DNA of 64,000 bases from Clostridium sartagoforme (GCF_004794105.1 NZ_SRYR01000004.1:1-64000), one strand, 5' to 3'. Shown: positions 8,810-21,176, counted from the first letter of the stretch. Numbers and translations: made by a program. Notes: generated from the sequence alone by a model not told the origin.

Positions 8810-11800
8810 TTGTTTGAATTGAATAATTTTGATGCTATACAAATAGGTTTAGCTTCACCAGATCAAATAAGAGAGTGGTCAAGAGGTGAAGTTAAGAAGC
8901 CTGAAACCATAAACTATAGAACTCTAAAACCAGAAAGAGATGGTCTATTCTGTGAAAGAATATTTGGACCTATCAAGGACTGGGAATGTCATTGTGGTAA
9001 ATATAAGAGAGTAAGATATAAGGGAATAGTTTGTGATAGATGTGGAGTTGAAGTAACTAAGGCTAAGGTAAGAAGAGAAAGAATGGGGCATATTGAACTT
9101 GCTGCCCCAGTTTCTCACATATGGTACTTCAAAGGAATTCCATCAAGAATGGGATTACTTTTAGATATGTCACCAAGAGCTTTAGAAAAAATACTATACT
9201 TTGCTTCATATGTAGTAATAGATCCTAAAGAAACACCATTATTAAAGAAACAACTTCTAAATGAAAAAGAATATAGAGAAGCTGTAGATAAGTATGGTGA
9301 TGAAAGCTTTGTAGCTGGAATGGGAGCAGAAGCTGTTCAACAATTACTTGGAGAGATTGATTTAGACTCTCAAACAAAAGAGCTTAAAGAAGAATTAAAA
9401 GTAAGCACTGGTCAAAAGAAAGTTAGAATCATAAGAAGATTAGAAGTAGTTGAGTCATTTAGAAAATCAGGTAACGATCCAAGATGGATGGTAATAAACG
9501 TTATTCCTGTAATTCCACCAGATATTAGACCTATGGTTCAATTAGATGGAGGAAGATTTGCAACTTCTGACTTAAATGATTTATATAGAAGAGTTATTAA
9601 TAGAAATAACAGATTAAAGAAACTTTTAGACCTAGGAGCACCTGATATCATTGTAAGAAATGAAAAGAGAATGCTTCAAGAAGCAGTTGATGCACTTATT
9701 GATAACGGTAGAAGAGGAAGACCAGTTACTGGTCCTGGAAACAGACCACTTAAATCTTTATCAGATATGCTAAAAGGTAAGCAAGGAAGATTTAGACAAA
9801 ACTTACTTGGTAAGAGAGTTGACTACTCTGGTAGATCAGTTATCGTTGTTGGACCAGAGCTTAAGATGTATCAATGTGGACTTCCAAAAGAAATGGCTTT
9901 AGAATTATTTAAACCATTTGTAATGAAGAAGTTAGTTGAAGATGGAGTTGCTCACAATATAAAGAGTGCTAAGAGAATGGTTGAAAGAGTAAACAATCAA
10001 GTATGGGATGTACTTGAAGAAGTTATTACTGACCATCCAGTTCTATTAAACCGTGCACCTACTCTACATAGACTTGGAATTCAAGCATTCCAACCTGTTT
10101 TAGTAGAAGGTAGAGCTATTAAATTACATCCACTTGTATGTACTGCTTATAATGCTGACTTCGATGGAGACCAAATGGCGGTTCACGTACCATTATCAGT
10201 TGAAGCACAAGCAGAAGCAAGATTCTTAATGCTTGCAGCAGGAAATATAATGAAGCCATCTGATGGTAAACCAGTTTGTGTACCTACTCAAGATATGGTT
10301 CTAGGTTCATACTATTTAACAATGGATAAAGAAGGAGCCAAGGGAGAAGGTAAAGCATTCTACTCTAAAGATGAAGCTATAATGGCTTATGAAGTAGGAG
10401 AAATTGCTATACATGCTGCAATTAAAGTTAAGATGACTAAAGAGGTAAATGGAGAAGTTAAATCAGGTATAATTAATACTACAGTAGGTAAGCTAATATT
10501 TAACGAATCAATTCCTCAAGACTTAGGCTTTGTTAATAGAAATAACAAAGAAGAAGAATTTAACTTAGAAGTTGACTTCTTAATAACTAAGAAGACATTA
10601 GGAACTATAATTGATAAATGTTATGCAGTTCACGGACCAACTAATACATCTATAATGCTAGATAAGATTAAAGCATTAGGATATCACTACTCATCTATTG
10701 GAGCGGTAACTGTTGCAGCATCTGATATGATAGTACCAGAAGCTAAATATAGATTACTTAAAGAAGCAGATGATACAGTAGAGAAAATCGAAAAGATGTA
10801 TAAGAGAGGTTTCATTTCTGAAGAAGAAAGATATGAAAGAGTTATAGAAAAATGGACTAAGACAACTGAAGATGTTGCGGATGCACTTATGGATAGCTTG
10901 GATAAATTCAATCCAATATTCATGATGGCTGACTCAGGAGCCAGAGGATCTAAGTCTCAAATTAAGCAATTAGCTGGTATGAGAGGACTTATGGCCAGCC
11001 CGACTGGTAAGATTATAGAATTACCAATCAGAGCATCATTTAGAGAAGGTCTTGAAGTTTTAGAATACTTCATATCTACACACGGAGCTAGAAAAGGTAA
11101 TGCCGATACTGCTCTTAAAACAGCTGACTCAGGATACTTAACAAGAAGACTTGTTGACGTATCACAAGATGTTATCGTAAGAGAAGTAGATTGTGGTACT
11201 ACAGAAGGTATCGTTGTTTCAGAAATAAAAGAAGGAAATGAAGCAATTGAAGGCTTAGCAGAAAGATTATATGGTAGATATACAGCAGAACCAATAGTTC
11301 ATCCTGAAACTGGTGAAGTAATGGTAGAAGCTGATCAATATATGGAACTAGATGTTGCAGAGAAAGTTGCAGCAGCTGGAGTTAAAAAAGTTAAGATTAG
11401 ATCTGTATTTACATGTAAATGTAAAGTAGGAGTATGTTCTAAGTGTTATGGTATGAACATGGCAACAGCTCAAAAGATCAATATAGGTGAAGCAGTAGGT
11501 ATTATTGCAGCTCAATCAATCGGAGAACCAGGAACTCAGCTTACAATGAGAACCTTCCATACAGGGGGAGTAGTTGGAGCCGATATTACACAAGGTCTTC
11601 CAAGAGTTGAAGAGTTATTTGAAGCAAGAAAACCTAAAGGTTTAGCTATAGTAAGTGAAATTACAGGTTCTGTTAAGGTTGAAGAAACTAAGAAGAAGAG
11701 AACTGTAATTGTAATGGCTGAAGATGGAGAAGAACGTAGTTATGAAATTCCATTTGGTTCAAGATTAAAGGTATCAGATGGTGACTTTATAGAAGCTGGG

Positions 11801-12343
11801 GATGAAGTAACTGAAGGTTCAGTAAATCCACATGATATAGCAGCTATAAAAGGTATTGATGGAGCAAGAAAATACTTATTATCAGAAGTTCAAAAAGTTT
11901 ATAGATTACAAGGTGTTGATATCAATGATAAGCACTTAGAAGTAGTTGTTAGACAAATGACTAGAAAGGTAAAAGTATCAGACTCTGGAGATACTGATTT
12001 ACTACCAGGTACAATGATTGATGTATTCGACTTTATTGAAGAAAATGAAAGAGTAAGAGAATTTGGTGGAGAAGAGGCAAAGGGAGAGCAAGCATTATTA
12101 GGTATTACTAAAGCAGCTCTTGCAACTGATAGTTTCTTATCAGCAGCATCCTTCCAAGAAACTACTAGAGTTCTTACAGAAGCAGCAATTAAAGGTAAGA
12201 TAGATCCATTGGTAGGATTAAAAGAAAATGTTATTATTGGTAAGTTAATACCAGCAGGTACTGGAATGATGAGATACAGAAACGTAAAGCTAGATGTAGA
12301 GGAACTTCCAGTAGAAAATGAAGTGGTAGAATCTATTGAATAA
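8810..12343 (+). CDS. rpoC: DNA-directed RNA polymerase subunit beta'
   Basis: Largest subunit, holding the catalytic magnesium. The 1177 residues include the N-terminal zinc site (CHCG and CDRCG near residues 60-80), the catalytic motif NADFDGDQ near residue 448 and the second zinc site ([11 protein letters not shown] near residue 870). Translation starts at TTG; GGGAGG lies about 11 bases upstream and the N-terminus [17 protein letters not shown] fits the family. It is co-transcribed with rpoB. Confidence 0.99.
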   Translation: MFELNNFDAIQIGLASPDQIREWSRGEVKKPETINYRTLKPERDGLFCERIFGPIKDWECHCGKYKRVRYKGIVCDRCGVEVTKAKVRRERMGHIELAAPVSHIWYFKGIPSRMGLLLDMSPRALEKILYFASYVVIDPKETPLLKKQLLNEKEYREAVDKYGDESFVAGMGAEAVQQLLGEIDLDSQTKELKEELKVSTGQKKVRIIRRLEVVESFRKSGNDPRWMVINVIPVIPPDIRPMVQLDGGRFATSDLNDLYRRVINRNNRLKKLLDLGAPDIIVRNEKRMLQEAVDALIDNGRRGRPVTGPGNRPLKSLSDMLKGKQGRFRQNLLGKRVDYSGRSVIVVGPELKMYQCGLPKEMALELFKPFVMKKLVEDGVAHNIKSAKRMVERVNNQVWDVLEEVITDHPVLLNRAPTLHRLGIQAFQPVLVEGRAIKLHPLVCTAYNADFDGDQMAVHVPLSVEAQAEARFLMLAAGNIMKPSDGKPVCVPTQDMVLGSYYLTMDKEGAKGEGKAFYSKDEAIMAYEVGEIAIHAAIKVKMTKEVNGEVKSGIINTTVGKLIFNESIPQDLGFVNRNNKEEEFNLEVDFLITKKTLGTIIDKCYAVHGPTNTSIMLDKIKALGYHYSSIGAVTVAASDMIVPEAKYRLLKEADDTVEKIEKMYKRGFISEEERYERVIEKWTKTTEDVADALMDSLDKFNPIFMMADSGARGSKSQIKQLAGMRGLMASPTGKIIELPIRASFREGLEVLEYFISTHGARKGNADTALKTADSGYLTRRLVDVSQDVIVREVDCGTTEGIVVSEIKEGNEAIEGLAERLYGRYTAEPIVHPETGEVMVEADQYMELDVAEKVAAAGVKKVKIRSVFTCKCKVGVCSKCYGMNMATAQKINIGEAVGIIAAQSIGEPGTQLTMRTFHTGGVVGADITQGLPRVEELFEARKPKGLAIVSEITGSVKVEETKKKRTVIVMAEDGEERSYEIPFGSRLKVSDGDFIEAGDEVTEGSVNPHDIAAIKGIDGARKYLLSEVQKVYRLQGVDINDKHLEVVVRQMTRKVKVSDSGDTDLLPGTMIDVFDFIEENERVREFGGEEAKGEQALLGITKAALATDSFLSAASFQETTRVLTEAAIKGKIDPLVGLKENVIIGKLIPAGTGMMRYRNVKLDVEELPVENEVVESIE

Positions 12344-12358
12344 TAGATAGCAATTTTA

Positions 12359-12387
12359 TTGACATGTGTATGCTTAAATGATAAAAT
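12359..12387 (+). promoter_or_regulatory. Sigma-A promoter for rpsL-rpsG(-fusA)
   Basis: TTGACA (12359-12364), a 17-base spacer and TAAAAT (12382-12387). It lies 15 bases after the rpoC stop and yields a leader of about 180 bases before rpsL. Confidence 0.87.
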
Positions 12388-12431
12388 ACCAATTGTGTGA
12401 TTTTTAAGATACACGCTAATAGAATTGCCTA

Positions 12432-12500
12432 CATGAAGTCATGGAGGCAAAGTCATGAACTGAGCCTCTATGAATCTTTATTGAGGGTTTCTACTTCATG
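12432..12500 (+). promoter_or_regulatory. Structured leader before rpsL
   Basis: CATGAAG (12432-12438) pairs with CTTCATG (12494-12500), closing a domain that holds a second stem (TCATGGAGGC 12439-12448 with 12464-12473, one G-U). The nested design resembles a ribosomal-protein binding leader rather than a terminator, because an A-run follows. I do not recognise it as a named family. Confidence 0.6.
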
Positions 12501-12570
12501 AAAAAAATTTAATTAAGCTTTTATCTTAAATATTAGATATATAGATAAAAAATTTTCAGGAGGTGAAAAA

Positions 12571-12951
12571 ATGCCAACTATTAGCCAATTAGTAAGAAAA
12601 GGCAGAAAAACTGTTATCAACAAGTCAACAGCGCCAGCACTTAATGAGTGTCCACAAAGAAGAGGAGTTTGTACAGTTGTTAAAACAACTACTCCTAAGA
12701 AGCCTAACTCAGCTTTAAGAAAAATCGCGAGAGTAAGACTTACAAATGGATTCGAAGTAAGCGCATATATCGGTGGTGTAGGACACAACTTACAAGAGCA
12801 CAGCGTTGTTCTTATAAGAGGTGGTAGAGTAAAAGACCTTCCTGGTGTTAGATACCATATCGTAAGAGGAGCACTTGACTGTGCTGGAGTAGCTAACAGA
12901 ATGCAAGGAAGATCAAAGTACGGTGCTAAAAAGCCGAAGGCAAAAAAATAG
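12571..12951 (+). CDS. rpsL: 30S ribosomal protein S12
   Basis: Decoding-centre protein of the small subunit, 126 residues. The conserved [11 protein letters not shown] loop (about residues 41-51) carries the Lys that is mutated in streptomycin resistance, here wild type, and [10 protein letters not shown] is present near residue 90. AGGAGGTG precedes the ATG. It heads the str operon with rpsG and fusA. Confidence 0.99.
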   Translation: MPTISQLVRKGRKTVINKSTAPALNECPQRRGVCTVVKTTTPKKPNSALRKIARVRLTNGFEVSAYIGGVGHNLQEHSVVLIRGGRVKDLPGVRYHIVRGALDCAGVANRMQGRSKYGAKKPKAKK

Positions 12952-12971
12952 TTTAGTAAATAAACTATAAC

Positions 12972-13057
12972 AGTGCTTGTCTTCAGCATTTACATAGATT
13001 TATAAATTAAGTTTATATAGATGAAGAAGTGAGCACTTTACGGCAATTTTAAATTGC
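12972..13057 (+). promoter_or_regulatory. Structured rpsL-rpsG intercistronic region, candidate S7 site
   Basis: AGTGCT and CTTC (12972-12984) pair with GAAG and AGCACT (13023-13037), closing a long AT-rich arm. A GCAATTT/AAATTGC hairpin (13043-13057) follows. In E. coli, S7 binds the rpsL-rpsG intercistronic region to repress the operon. Position supports a similar element here, but sequence similarity was not tested. Confidence 0.5.
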
Positions 13058-13076
13058 AGAGTACCAATGAACTTAA

Positions 13077-13574
<498 letters not shown>

Positions 13575-13579
13575 TATAC

Positions 13580-13610
13580 AAACTGTTTTGGTGTAAAACC
13601 AAAACAGTTT
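13580..13610 (+). terminator. Hairpin between rpsG and fusA
   Basis: A 13-base perfect stem (13580-13592 with 13598-13610) has a 5-base loop, and the right arm ends in TTT. With no long T-run it may terminate only partly and so lower fusA read-through. Confidence 0.6.
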
Positions 13611-13649
13611 TGTCGAATTTAAAATTACTCGTTGAGAGGAGGACTATAG

Positions 13650-15713
13650 ATGGCAAGAAATTATCCGTTAGATAAATTCCGTAACTTTGGGATAATGGCT
13701 CATATAGATGCTGGTAAGACAACAACTACTGAGCGTATATTATTTTATGCAGGTAAAACTCATAAAATAGGTGAAACACACGAAGGTGCTTCACAAATGG
13801 ACTGGATGGAACAAGAAAAAGAAAGAGGTATAACAATTACTTCTGCAGCTACTATGTGTTTCTGGAAAGGCCACGAATTAAATATAATAGATACTCCGGG
13901 TCACGTAGACTTCACAGTTGAAGTTGAAAGATCATTAAGAGTACTTGATGGAGCTGTTACAGTTCTAGATGCAAAGAGTGGGGTTGAACCTCAAACTGAA
14001 ACTGTTTGGAGACAGGCAGACAAATACGGTGTACCAAGAATGATATATGTTAATAAGATGGATGCTACTGGAGCAGACTTCTTCAGATGTATCAACACTG
14101 TAAGAGATAGATTAAAGGCTAACGCTGTGCCAATACAAATTCCAATTGGTTCAGAAGATCAATTCAAGGGAATGGTAGACTTAATAACTAATAAAGCTAT
14201 TATGTTCTATGATGACCTAGGAAAAGACGTTAGAGAAGAAGAAATTCCTGCTGACTTAGTAGATCAAGCTGAAGAGTACAGAATGGCTCTTATAGAAGCT
14301 ATAGCTGAATCAGATGAAGAGTTAATGGAAAAATACCTAGAAGGTGAAGAATTAACTATAGAAGAAATGATGGTAGCTTTAAGAAAAGCTACTATAGCTA
14401 ATGAAATAGTTCCATGTATTTGTGGATCATCATACAAAAACAAAGGTGTTCAACAAATGATTGATGGAGTGGTTGCATTCTTACCATCACCATTAGATAT
14501 TCCTGCTGTTAAAGGAACTACTTTAGAAGGTGAAGAAGATACAAGAGAAGCTTCAGACGAAGCTCCAATGTCAGCTTTAGCGTTTAAGATAGCTACTGAC
14601 CCATTCGTAGGAAAACTTGCCTTCACAAGAGTTTATTCAGGTATTATGCAAAGTGGTACTTATGTATTAAACTCAACTAAGGGAAAGAAAGAAAGAATCG
14701 GAAGACTTGTTAAGATGCATGCCAACCATAGAGAAGAGGTTGAATCATTAGAAGCAGGTGAATTAGGAGCAATAATTGGATTAAAGAACACTACTACAGG
14801 GGATACTCTTTGTGCAGAAAATAATCCAATAATATTAGAATCAATGGAATTCCCAGAACCAGTTATATCTGTAGCTATAGAGCCAAAGACAAAAGCTGGT
14901 CAAGAAAAGATGGGATTAGCATTAGCTAAGTTAGCTGAAGAAGATCCAACTTTCAGAACTCATACTGATCAAGAAACTGGTCAAACAATTATTGCAGGTA
15001 TGGGAGAACTTCACTTAGAAATCATAGTTGATAGATTAACTAGAGAATTCAAAGTTGAGTGTAACGTTGGTGCTCCTCAAGTTGCTTACAAAGAAACAAT
15101 CAGAAAAGCTGTTAAAGCTGAAGCTAAATATGCTAAGCAATCAGGTGGTAAAGGACAATACGGTCATGCTGTTATTGAAATGGAACCAACTGAAGGAGAA
15201 TACGTATTTGAAAATGCTATCGTTGGAGGAGCTATTCCAAGAGAATACATTCCAGCTATAGACAATGGTATTCAAGAAGCAGCTAAGAACGGGGTTATAG
15301 CAGGATATGAAACTATTAACTTCAAAGTTAGGTTAGTTCATGGATCATACCACGAAGTTGACTCATCTGAAATGGCCTTCAAGATAGCAGGATCTATGGC
15401 ATTTAAGAATGCTATGGCTAAAGCAGATCCAGTATTACTTGAGCCAGTAGAAAAGGTAGAAGTTACAGTTCCAGAAGAATACATGGGAGATGTAATGGGA
15501 GACCTTAACTCAAGAAGAGGAAGAATCGAAGGTATGGAAGCTATAAACGGAGCTCAAATAATTAGAGCATTCGTTCCACTTTCAGAAATGTTTGGATATG
15601 CAACTACTTTAAGATCAAGAACTCAAGGTAGAGGAACTTACTCAATGGTATTCGATCACTTCGAAGAAGTTCCAAAGAGCATCCAAGAAAAGATTAAGAG
15701 TGAAAGAGGCTAA
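13650..15713 (+). CDS. fusA: Elongation factor G
   Basis: Translocation GTPase, 687 residues. The G1 loop [14 protein letters not shown] is near residue 17, the DTPGHVDF switch II near residue 81 and NKMD near residue 135, followed by the four further domains ending with the domain IV/V segment [28 protein letters not shown] lies upstream of the ATG. It is linked to rpsL-rpsG and followed by tuf copy 2. Confidence 0.99.
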   Translation: MARNYPLDKFRNFGIMAHIDAGKTTTTERILFYAGKTHKIGETHEGASQMDWMEQEKERGITITSAATMCFWKGHELNIIDTPGHVDFTVEVERSLRVLDGAVTVLDAKSGVEPQTETVWRQADKYGVPRMIYVNKMDATGADFFRCINTVRDRLKANAVPIQIPIGSEDQFKGMVDLITNKAIMFYDDLGKDVREEEIPADLVDQAEEYRMALIEAIAESDEELMEKYLEGEELTIEEMMVALRKATIANEIVPCICGSSYKNKGVQQMIDGVVAFLPSPLDIPAVKGTTLEGEEDTREASDEAPMSALAFKIATDPFVGKLAFTRVYSGIMQSGTYVLNSTKGKKERIGRLVKMHANHREEVESLEAGELGAIIGLKNTTTGDTLCAENNPIILESMEFPEPVISVAIEPKTKAGQEKMGLALAKLAEEDPTFRTHTDQETGQTIIAGMGELHLEIIVDRLTREFKVECNVGAPQVAYKETIRKAVKAEAKYAKQSGGKGQYGHAVIEMEPTEGEYVFENAIVGGAIPREYIPAIDNGIQEAAKNGVIAGYETINFKVRLVHGSYHEVDSSEMAFKIAGSMAFKNAMAKADPVLLEPVEKVEVTVPEEYMGDVMGDLNSRRGRIEGMEAINGAQIIRAFVPLSEMFGYATTLRSRTQGRGTYSMVFDHFEEVPKSIQEKIKSERG

Positions 15714-15741
15714 TTAATTTTAGTTTTAGTTATAAATTTAA

Positions 15742-15777
15742 GTAATGTTACTAATAATATATTATTAGTAACATTAC
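15742..15777 (+). terminator. Perfect inverted repeat after fusA
   Basis: A 17-base perfect stem (15742-15758 with 15761-15777) has a 2-base loop. It has no T-run on either side, so it is a weak or Rho-assisted terminator, or an mRNA 3'-end stabiliser. Confidence 0.5.
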
Positions 15778-15900
15778 AAAGAAAATTTAGTATGTGAATA
15801 CTAAATGAAAATTAAGATAAGTATAGAAAAAAAGAACTAAATTAGATATAATAACTAAGAAGGTTCATATAATTTAATTTCCATAAAGGAGGATTTTACA

Positions 15901-17094
15901 ATGGCAAAGCAAAAATTCGAAAGAAGTAAACCACACGTAAACATTGGAACAATTGGTCACGTTGACCACGGTAAGACAACATTAACAGCTGCTATAACAA
16001 CAGTTTTAGCAAACAGAGGTTATGCAGAAGCATTCAACTATGCTGATATAGATAAGGCTCCTGAAGAAAAAGAAAGAGGAATCACAATCAATACATCACA
16101 CGTTGAATACGAAACTGAAAACAGACACTATGCTCACGTTGACTGTCCAGGACATGCTGACTATGTTAAGAACATGATCACTGGAGCAGCACAAATGGAC
16201 GGAGCAATCCTAGTTTGTTCAGCAGCAGACGGTCCAATGCCACAAACAAGAGAACACATCCTACTAGCATCAAGAGTTGGAGTTGACTACATAGTAGTAT
16301 TCTTAAACAAAGCTGATATGGTAGATGATGAAGAATTATTAGAATTAGTTGAAATGGAAGTTAGAGAATTATTATCTGAATACAACTTCCCAGGAGATGA
16401 TATTCCAGTAATCAAGGGTTCAGCTTTAGTAGCATTAGAAAACCCAACAGATGAAAAAGCAATCGCTCCAATCTTAGAGTTAATGGAAGCAGTAGACAGC
16501 TACATCCCAACTCCAGAAAGAGCAACAGATAAGCCATTCTTAATGCCAGTAGAAGATGTATTCACAATCACTGGTAGAGGAACAGTTGCAACAGGAAGAG
16601 TTGAAAGAGGAGTTCTTCACGTAGGAGACGAAGTAGAAATCGTTGGATTACAAGAAGAAAGCAGAAAAGTAGTAGTAACAGGAATAGAAATGTTCAGAAA
16701 GTTACTAGATGAAGCACAAGCTGGAGACAACGTTGGAGTTCTTTTAAGAGGAGTTCAAAGAACTGACATCGAAAGAGGTCAAGTTTTATCAAAAGTTGGA
16801 TCAGTTAAGCCACACCACAAGTTCGTAGGTCAAGTATACGTACTTAAAAAAGAAGAAGGTGGAAGACATACTCCATTCTTCGATGGATATAGACCACAAT
16901 TCTACTTCAGAACAACAGACGTTACTGGATCAATCAAATTACCAGAAGGAATGGAAATGGTTATGCCAGGAGACCACATCGACATGAACGTTGAATTAAT
17001 CACTAGAGTTGCTATGGACGAAGGATTAAGATTCGCCATCAGAGAAGGTGGAAGAACTGTAGGTTCAGGAGTTGTTACTAGCATAATCGAATAG
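15901..17094 (+). CDS. tuf: Elongation factor Tu, copy 2
   Basis: Second gene for EF-Tu, in the classical place after fusA. The 397-residue product is identical to that of 18-1211. The identity extends into the 17 bases before the ATG, including the AGGAGG site. The few synonymous differences cluster at the ends of the gene, consistent with gene conversion. A terminator follows 41 bases after the stop. Confidence 0.99.
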   Translation: MAKQKFERSKPHVNIGTIGHVDHGKTTLTAAITTVLANRGYAEAFNYADIDKAPEEKERGITINTSHVEYETENRHYAHVDCPGHADYVKNMITGAAQMDGAILVCSAADGPMPQTREHILLASRVGVDYIVVFLNKADMVDDEELLELVEMEVRELLSEYNFPGDDIPVIKGSALVALENPTDEKAIAPILELMEAVDSYIPTPERATDKPFLMPVEDVFTITGRGTVATGRVERGVLHVGDEVEIVGLQEESRKVVVTGIEMFRKLLDEAQAGDNVGVLLRGVQRTDIERGQVLSKVGSVKPHHKFVGQVYVLKKEEGGRHTPFFDGYRPQFYFRTTDVTGSIKLPEGMEMVMPGDHIDMNVELITRVAMDEGLRFAIREGGRTVGSGVVTSIIE

Positions 17095-17135
17095 TAACTA
17101 AAAGTTTTTTAAATAAAATAATGTGATCACAATTG

Positions 17136-17165
17136 GAGAGTAAAGGGACGCCTTTACTCTCTTTT
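17136..17165 (+). terminator. Terminator after tuf copy 2
   Basis: GAGAGTAAAGG (17136-17146) pairs perfectly with 17151-17161 around a 4-base loop, then TTTT. Confidence 0.9.
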
Positions 17166-17386
17166 AATTTTAAAATAAAAAAAATTCCAAGTTATTGTAA
17201 ATGATTAATATATAATAAAATAGGAATACTATATAATGGGTGAAAGTATACGGTAGAAATTACATAAAAAAATCTATTGATAAAAGAAGATAAGCAATAT
17301 AGAATATATTTGCTGAGGAAATTATAAAATAAAATTTATAGAGTAATATAAGTCTTAAAATTTATGAAAAAACGATAAAAAAACTC
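17166..17386 (+). other. AT-rich spacer, nothing recognised
   Basis: About 220 bases of very AT-rich DNA lie between the tuf terminator and the rpsJ promoter. I see no open frame with a ribosome binding site and no strong hairpin. Confidence 0.6.
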
Positions 17387-17415
17387 TTGAAAAGCCTATT
17401 TAAACATAGTATAAT
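17387..17415 (+). promoter_or_regulatory. Sigma-A promoter of the S10-spc superoperon
   Basis: TTGAAA (17387-17392), a 17-base spacer and a perfect TATAAT (17410-17415). It is the only strong promoter seen before rpsJ and probably drives transcription across more than 12 kb. Confidence 0.88.
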
Positions 17416-17424
17416 GTAGGAGTT

Positions 17425-17615
17425 GTATAGCAAACAGTACATAATTAAGAGGTTGCCGGACTTCCGGGTTAATTCTTAATTAAGAAGTTAGGATCTAGAA
17501 TCCTACGCCAGGGGTTCTATAGCACCATGGGTAAAATATGAAACACGTGGAGCAGTTTATAGAACATCCACTGTTGTGCGTTAGAAGTAAAGCGTACATG
17601 AAAAGGAGGGAAACC
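17425..17615 (+). ncRNA. Structured leader of the S10 operon
   Basis: The ~190-base leader holds several stems: TAATTAAGA (17442-17450) with 17474-17482, enclosing a CCGG hairpin; TAGGAT (17489-17494) with 17500-17505; and a long-range GTTCTATA (17514-17521) with 17558-17565. A motif named S10-Clostridia has been described before S10 genes in this class. I think this is probably a member but could not run the model. Confidence 0.65.
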
Positions 17616-17618
17616 AAG

Positions 17619-17927
17619 ATGTCAAAACAAAAAATAAGAATCAGATTAAAGGCTTTTGATCACAATATTTTAGATCAATCTGCTGAAAGAATTGTTGAAA
17701 CAGCTAAATCAACAGGAGCTAAGGTTGCAGGTCCAGTACCACTACCAACTGAAAAAGATGTTGTTACAATATTAAGAGCTGTTCACAAATACAAAGATTC
17801 AAGAGAGCAATTCGAAATCAGAACACACAAGAGATTAATCGACATAGTTAATCCATCACCTAAGACAGTTGATGCTTTAATGAGATTAAACTTACCAGCT
17901 GGTGTTGATATCGAAATTAAGCTATAG
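17619..17927 (+). CDS. rpsJ: 30S ribosomal protein S10
   Basis: Small-subunit head protein, also known as NusE in antitermination. I place the start at the ATG at 17619 (AAGGAGGG just upstream), which gives the usual 102 residues beginning [16 protein letters not shown] longer frame from 17538 runs back into the structured leader and is rejected. First gene of the S10 superoperon. Confidence 0.97.
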   Translation: MSKQKIRIRLKAFDHNILDQSAERIVETAKSTGAKVAGPVPLPTEKDVVTILRAVHKYKDSREQFEIRTHKRLIDIVNPSPKTVDALMRLNLPAGVDIEIKL

Positions 17928-18005
17928 TAAATACTTATCAAATAAACAGTTTGAACGATTATGATTGTTAATCAATCCGCTAATACGTTTAGGAGGTGTA
18001 AATAC

Positions 18006-18635
18006 ATGAAAAAAGCTATATTAGGAAAGAAAGTTGGAATGACTCAAATCTTTGATGAAAATGGTAAGGTTGTTCCTGTAACTGTAGTAGAAGCTGGTCC
18101 ATGTGTTGTTGTTCAAAAGAAAACTATCGAGAAAGATGGTTATGAAGCAATACAAGTTGGATTTGGTGACATAAGAGAAAAATTAGTTAACAAGCCAAAG
18201 AAGGGACACTATGCTAAAGCAGGAGTTTCTTTAAAGAGAAGATTAAAGGAATTAAGATTAGAAGATTGTTCAGCTTATGAAGTTGGTCAAGAAATTAAAG
18301 CTGACTTATTCCAAGTTGGAGATAAAGTTGATGTATCTGGAGTTTCTAAAGGTAAGGGATTCCAAGGTGTTATCAAGAGATGGAATGCAAGCAGAGGACC
18401 AATGAGTCACGGTTCTAAGTTCCACAGAGCAGTAGGTTCTATGGGAGCTTCATCAGATCCATCAAGAACTTTCAAAAACAAGAATATGCCAGGGCATATG
18501 GGTGCTGTTAACACAACAGTATTAAACTTAGAAGTAGTTAAGGTTATAGCTGAAAAGAACTTAATACTAATCAAGGGTGGTATCCCAGGACCTAACAAAG
18601 GTACAGTAGTAATAAGAAATGCAGTTAAAGCTTAA
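18006..18635 (+). CDS. rplC: 50S ribosomal protein L3
   Basis: Early-assembly large-subunit protein reaching the peptidyl-transferase centre. The start at the ATG at 18006 has AGGAGGTG 6 bases upstream and gives 209 residues beginning [16 protein letters not shown], the standard L3 N-terminus. A frame opening at 17961 is not supported. The central extension with [23 protein letters not shown] is present near residues 140-162. Confidence 0.97.
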   Translation: MKKAILGKKVGMTQIFDENGKVVPVTVVEAGPCVVVQKKTIEKDGYEAIQVGFGDIREKLVNKPKKGHYAKAGVSLKRRLKELRLEDCSAYEVGQEIKADLFQVGDKVDVSGVSKGKGFQGVIKRWNASRGPMSHGSKFHRAVGSMGASSDPSRTFKNKNMPGHMGAVNTTVLNLEVVKVIAEKNLILIKGGIPGPNKGTVVIRNAVKA

Positions 18636-18659
18636 TTTCTATAGAAAGGAGGAAACAGG

Positions 18660-19280
18660 ATGCCTACAGTAGGATTATTTAATCAAGAAGGAAAACAAGT
18701 TGGAGATATCCAATTAAACGATAATGTGTTCGGAGTTGAAGTTAACACAGATGCTATGCATCAAGTTGTAGTTGCTTTATTAGCTAACAAGAGACAAGGA
18801 ACTCAATCAGCTAAGACAAGAGCTGAGGTAAGAGGGGGCGGAATCAAGCCTTGGAGACAAAAAGGAACTGGTAGAGCAAGACAAGGTTCTATTAGAGCAC
18901 CTCAATGGATCAAAGGTGGTATAGTATTCGCACCAAAGCCAAGAGATTACAGAGTATCAGTGCCAAAGAGCATGAGAAAAGTAGCTATGAAGTCTGCTTT
19001 AACTAGCAAGGTTCAAGACGGTCAAATGGTAGTGTTAGAAACATTAGGATTCGAAGCTCCAAAGACTAAGAACATGGTTGAAGTATTAAAAGCTTTCGAA
19101 GCTAAGAAGACTTTAATAGTAACTGGTGAATCAAACGAAGTATTATACAAATCAGCTAGAAATATTGCTGATGTTCAAATTATGCCAGTTAACAACATCA
19201 ATGTTTATGATTTATTAAAGTTTGAAAAATTAATCATAACTAAGGATGCTGTATCAAAGATTGAGGAGGTGTACGCATAA
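18660..19280 (+). CDS. rplD: 50S ribosomal protein L4
   Basis: Large-subunit protein whose long loop lines the peptide exit tunnel; the [19 protein letters not shown] loop lies near residues 58-76. In E. coli L4 represses the S10 operon. Length is 206 residues. The stop overlaps the rplW start by one base, so the two are translationally coupled. Confidence 0.97.
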   Translation: MPTVGLFNQEGKQVGDIQLNDNVFGVEVNTDAMHQVVVALLANKRQGTQSAKTRAEVRGGGIKPWRQKGTGRARQGSIRAPQWIKGGIVFAPKPRDYRVSVPKSMRKVAMKSALTSKVQDGQMVVLETLGFEAPKTKNMVEVLKAFEAKKTLIVTGESNEVLYKSARNIADVQIMPVNNINVYDLLKFEKLIITKDAVSKIEEVYA

Positions 19281-19570
19281 TGACAAGCTATGATATTATA
19301 AGAAAGCCTGTTATCACTGAAAAGAGTATGACTGCTATGGCAGACAAAAAGTACACTTTCATAGTTCAAATTAACGCTAACAAAGTTCAAATTAAAAAAG
19401 CTGTAGAAGAAATCTTCGGCGTAAAAGTTGACAAAGTTCAAACATTAAGAACTATGGGAAAAACAAAGAGAATGGGCGTACATGTAGGAAAAAGAGCAGA
19501 CTTCAAGAAAGCTGTTGTTACTTTAACAGAAGATAGCAAGAGCATCGAATTCTTCGAAGGAATGCAATAA
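19280..19570 (+). CDS. rplW: 50S ribosomal protein L23
   Basis: Protein at the tunnel exit that docks trigger factor and SRP. It has 96 residues with the family pattern [11 protein letters not shown] at the start. The start codon overlaps the rplD stop by one base, and the GGAGGTG site lies inside the end of rplD. Confidence 0.97.
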   Translation: MTSYDIIRKPVITEKSMTAMADKKYTFIVQINANKVQIKKAVEEIFGVKVDKVQTLRTMGKTKRMGVHVGKRADFKKAVVTLTEDSKSIEFFEGMQ

Positions 19571-19634
19571 CGCGAATAAAGCGCATTATTGGTATATAAA
19601 TACCAGATAAGCTTAAAGTAAGGAGGGAATTTAC

Positions 19635-20468
19635 ATGGCAGTTAAAAAGTTTAGACCGACTACCCCATCAAGAAGACATATGACAATGGCTACTTTTGAA
19701 GAAATTACAACAAGTACTCCTGAGAAGTCACTTCTTGTTTCATTAAACAAAAGCGGTGGTAGAAATGCTCAAGGTAAAATAACTGTTAGACACCACGGTG
19801 GTGGAGCTAAGAGAAAATATAGAATAATAGATTTCAAGAGAAATAAGGATGGTATCCCTGCAAAGGTTGCTACTATCGAATACGATCCAAACAGAACAGC
19901 ATACATAGCACTAGTTGTATATGCTGATGGTGATAAGAGATATATAATAGCTCCAGTTGGATTAAAAGTTGGAGATGTTGTAGTTTCAGGAGCAGATGCT
20001 GATATCAAAATTGGTAACGCTCTTCCATTAAGAAATATACCAGTAGGTACTTTTGTTCACAATGTTGAATTACAAATAGGCAAAGGTGCTCAAATGGTAA
20101 GATCAGCTGGTACTTCAGCTCAATTAATGGCTAAAGAAGGTAACTATGCAACATTAAGATTACCTTCAGGTGAAATGAGATATGTTAGAATAGAATGTAG
20201 AGCTACAGTAGGAACTGTTTCAAATACTACTAACGATATTATCAATATCGGTAAAGCTGGTAGAAAGAGACATTTAGGATGGAGACCTACAGTTAGAGGT
20301 TCTGTAATGAACCCTTGCGATCACCCTCATGGTGGTGGTGAAGGTAGATCACCAATCGGTAGACCAAGTCCAGTTACTCCATGGGGTAAACCAGCACTTG
20401 GATACAAGACTAGAAAGAATAAGAAGTATTCTGACAAATTCATAATAAAGAGAAGAAACGATAAGTAG
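19635..20468 (+). CDS. rplB: 50S ribosomal protein L2
   Basis: Core 23S-binding protein needed for subunit joining and peptidyl-transferase assembly, 277 residues. The conserved loop [19 protein letters not shown] near residues 226-244 contains the His near the catalytic centre. AAGGAGGG precedes the ATG. Confidence 0.99.
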   Translation: MAVKKFRPTTPSRRHMTMATFEEITTSTPEKSLLVSLNKSGGRNAQGKITVRHHGGGAKRKYRIIDFKRNKDGIPAKVATIEYDPNRTAYIALVVYADGDKRYIIAPVGLKVGDVVVSGADADIKIGNALPLRNIPVGTFVHNVELQIGKGAQMVRSAGTSAQLMAKEGNYATLRLPSGEMRYVRIECRATVGTVSNTTNDIINIGKAGRKRHLGWRPTVRGSVMNPCDHPHGGGEGRSPIGRPSPVTPWGKPALGYKTRKNKKYSDKFIIKRRNDK

Positions 20469-20534
20469 TATGAAGAGAAGTAAGTTCTCTTCATGGCTTG
20501 TCAGCCTATAGATTATGAAGGGAGGCAAATTATA

Positions 20535-20819
20535 GTGAGTAGATCAACAAAAAAAGGGCCTTTTGTACATGAAGGACTTTTAAAGAAAATTGAAGAAATG
20601 AATGCTAGTGGAGATAAGAAGGTTGTTAAGACTTGGTCAAGAAGTTCAACAATATTCCCACAAATGATTGGTCATACAATTGCTGTTCACGATGGAAGAA
20701 AGCATGTTCCAGTTTTCGTAAGCGAAGACATGGTAGGACATAAGCTTGGTGAGTTCGCATTAACAAGAACTTACAGAGGACACGATTATGACGAAAAAGC
20801 AGCAAGAAAAAGAAAGTAA
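20535..20819 (+). CDS. rpsS: 30S ribosomal protein S19
   Basis: Small-subunit head protein forming a complex with S13. I choose the GTG at 20535, with GGGAGG about 9 bases upstream, giving 94 residues starting [16 protein letters not shown], the family N-terminus. An in-frame ATG at 20493 would add 14 residues before that conserved start and has no good site. Confidence 0.95.
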   Translation: MSRSTKKGPFVHEGLLKKIEEMNASGDKKVVKTWSRSSTIFPQMIGHTIAVHDGRKHVPVFVSEDMVGHKLGEFALTRTYRGHDYDEKAARKRK

Positions 20820-20840
20820 TCCCGGAAAGGAGGAACATAA

Positions 20841-21176
20841 ATGGAAGCTAGAGCTATAGCTAAATATGTTAGAATGTCTCCAACTAAAGTAGGAGTAGTT
20901 CTTGATTTAATAAGAGGAAAAAATATTCAAGAGGCTTTCGCTATTCTACAATATACTCCAAAAGAAGCAGCTGTTGCAATAAACAAGGTTTTAAAGTCAG
21001 CTGTTGCTAATGCGGAAAATAATCACGAAATGGATGTAGAAAGATTATATGTAGCAGAAGCATATGTTGGTGCAGGTCCAACACTTAAGAGATTCAGACC
21101 AATGGATCACGGAAAAGCATTTAGAATTAACAAGAGAACAAGTAATATAACACTTGTAGTTAAAGAAAGAGCTTAG
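20841..21176 (+). CDS. rplV: 50S ribosomal protein L22
   Basis: Tunnel-lining protein, 111 residues, with the beta-hairpin loop region ([18 protein letters not shown], about residues 77-94) that narrows the exit tunnel and is a site of macrolide-resistance changes elsewhere. AAAGGAGG precedes the ATG. It follows rpsS by 21 bases. Confidence 0.98.
   Translation: MEARAIAKYVRMSPTKVGVVLDLIRGKNIQEAFAILQYTPKEAAVAINKVLKSAVANAENNHEMDVERLYVAEAYVGAGPTLKRFRPMDHGKAFRINKRTSNITLVVKERA

Noticed and set aside
12513-12989. 158-codon open frame on the minus strand over rpsL
   Set aside because: It is fully antisense to S12, has no ribosome binding site and shows no protein family pattern.
15055-15261. 68-codon plus-strand frame inside fusA
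   Set aside because: It is an off-frame shadow of EF-G with Leu/Lys-rich content typical of AT-rich shadow frames.
17538-17618. Extended N-terminus for S10
   Set aside because: The extra 27 residues match no S10 protein and lie in the structured leader; the AAGGAGGG site serves the later ATG.
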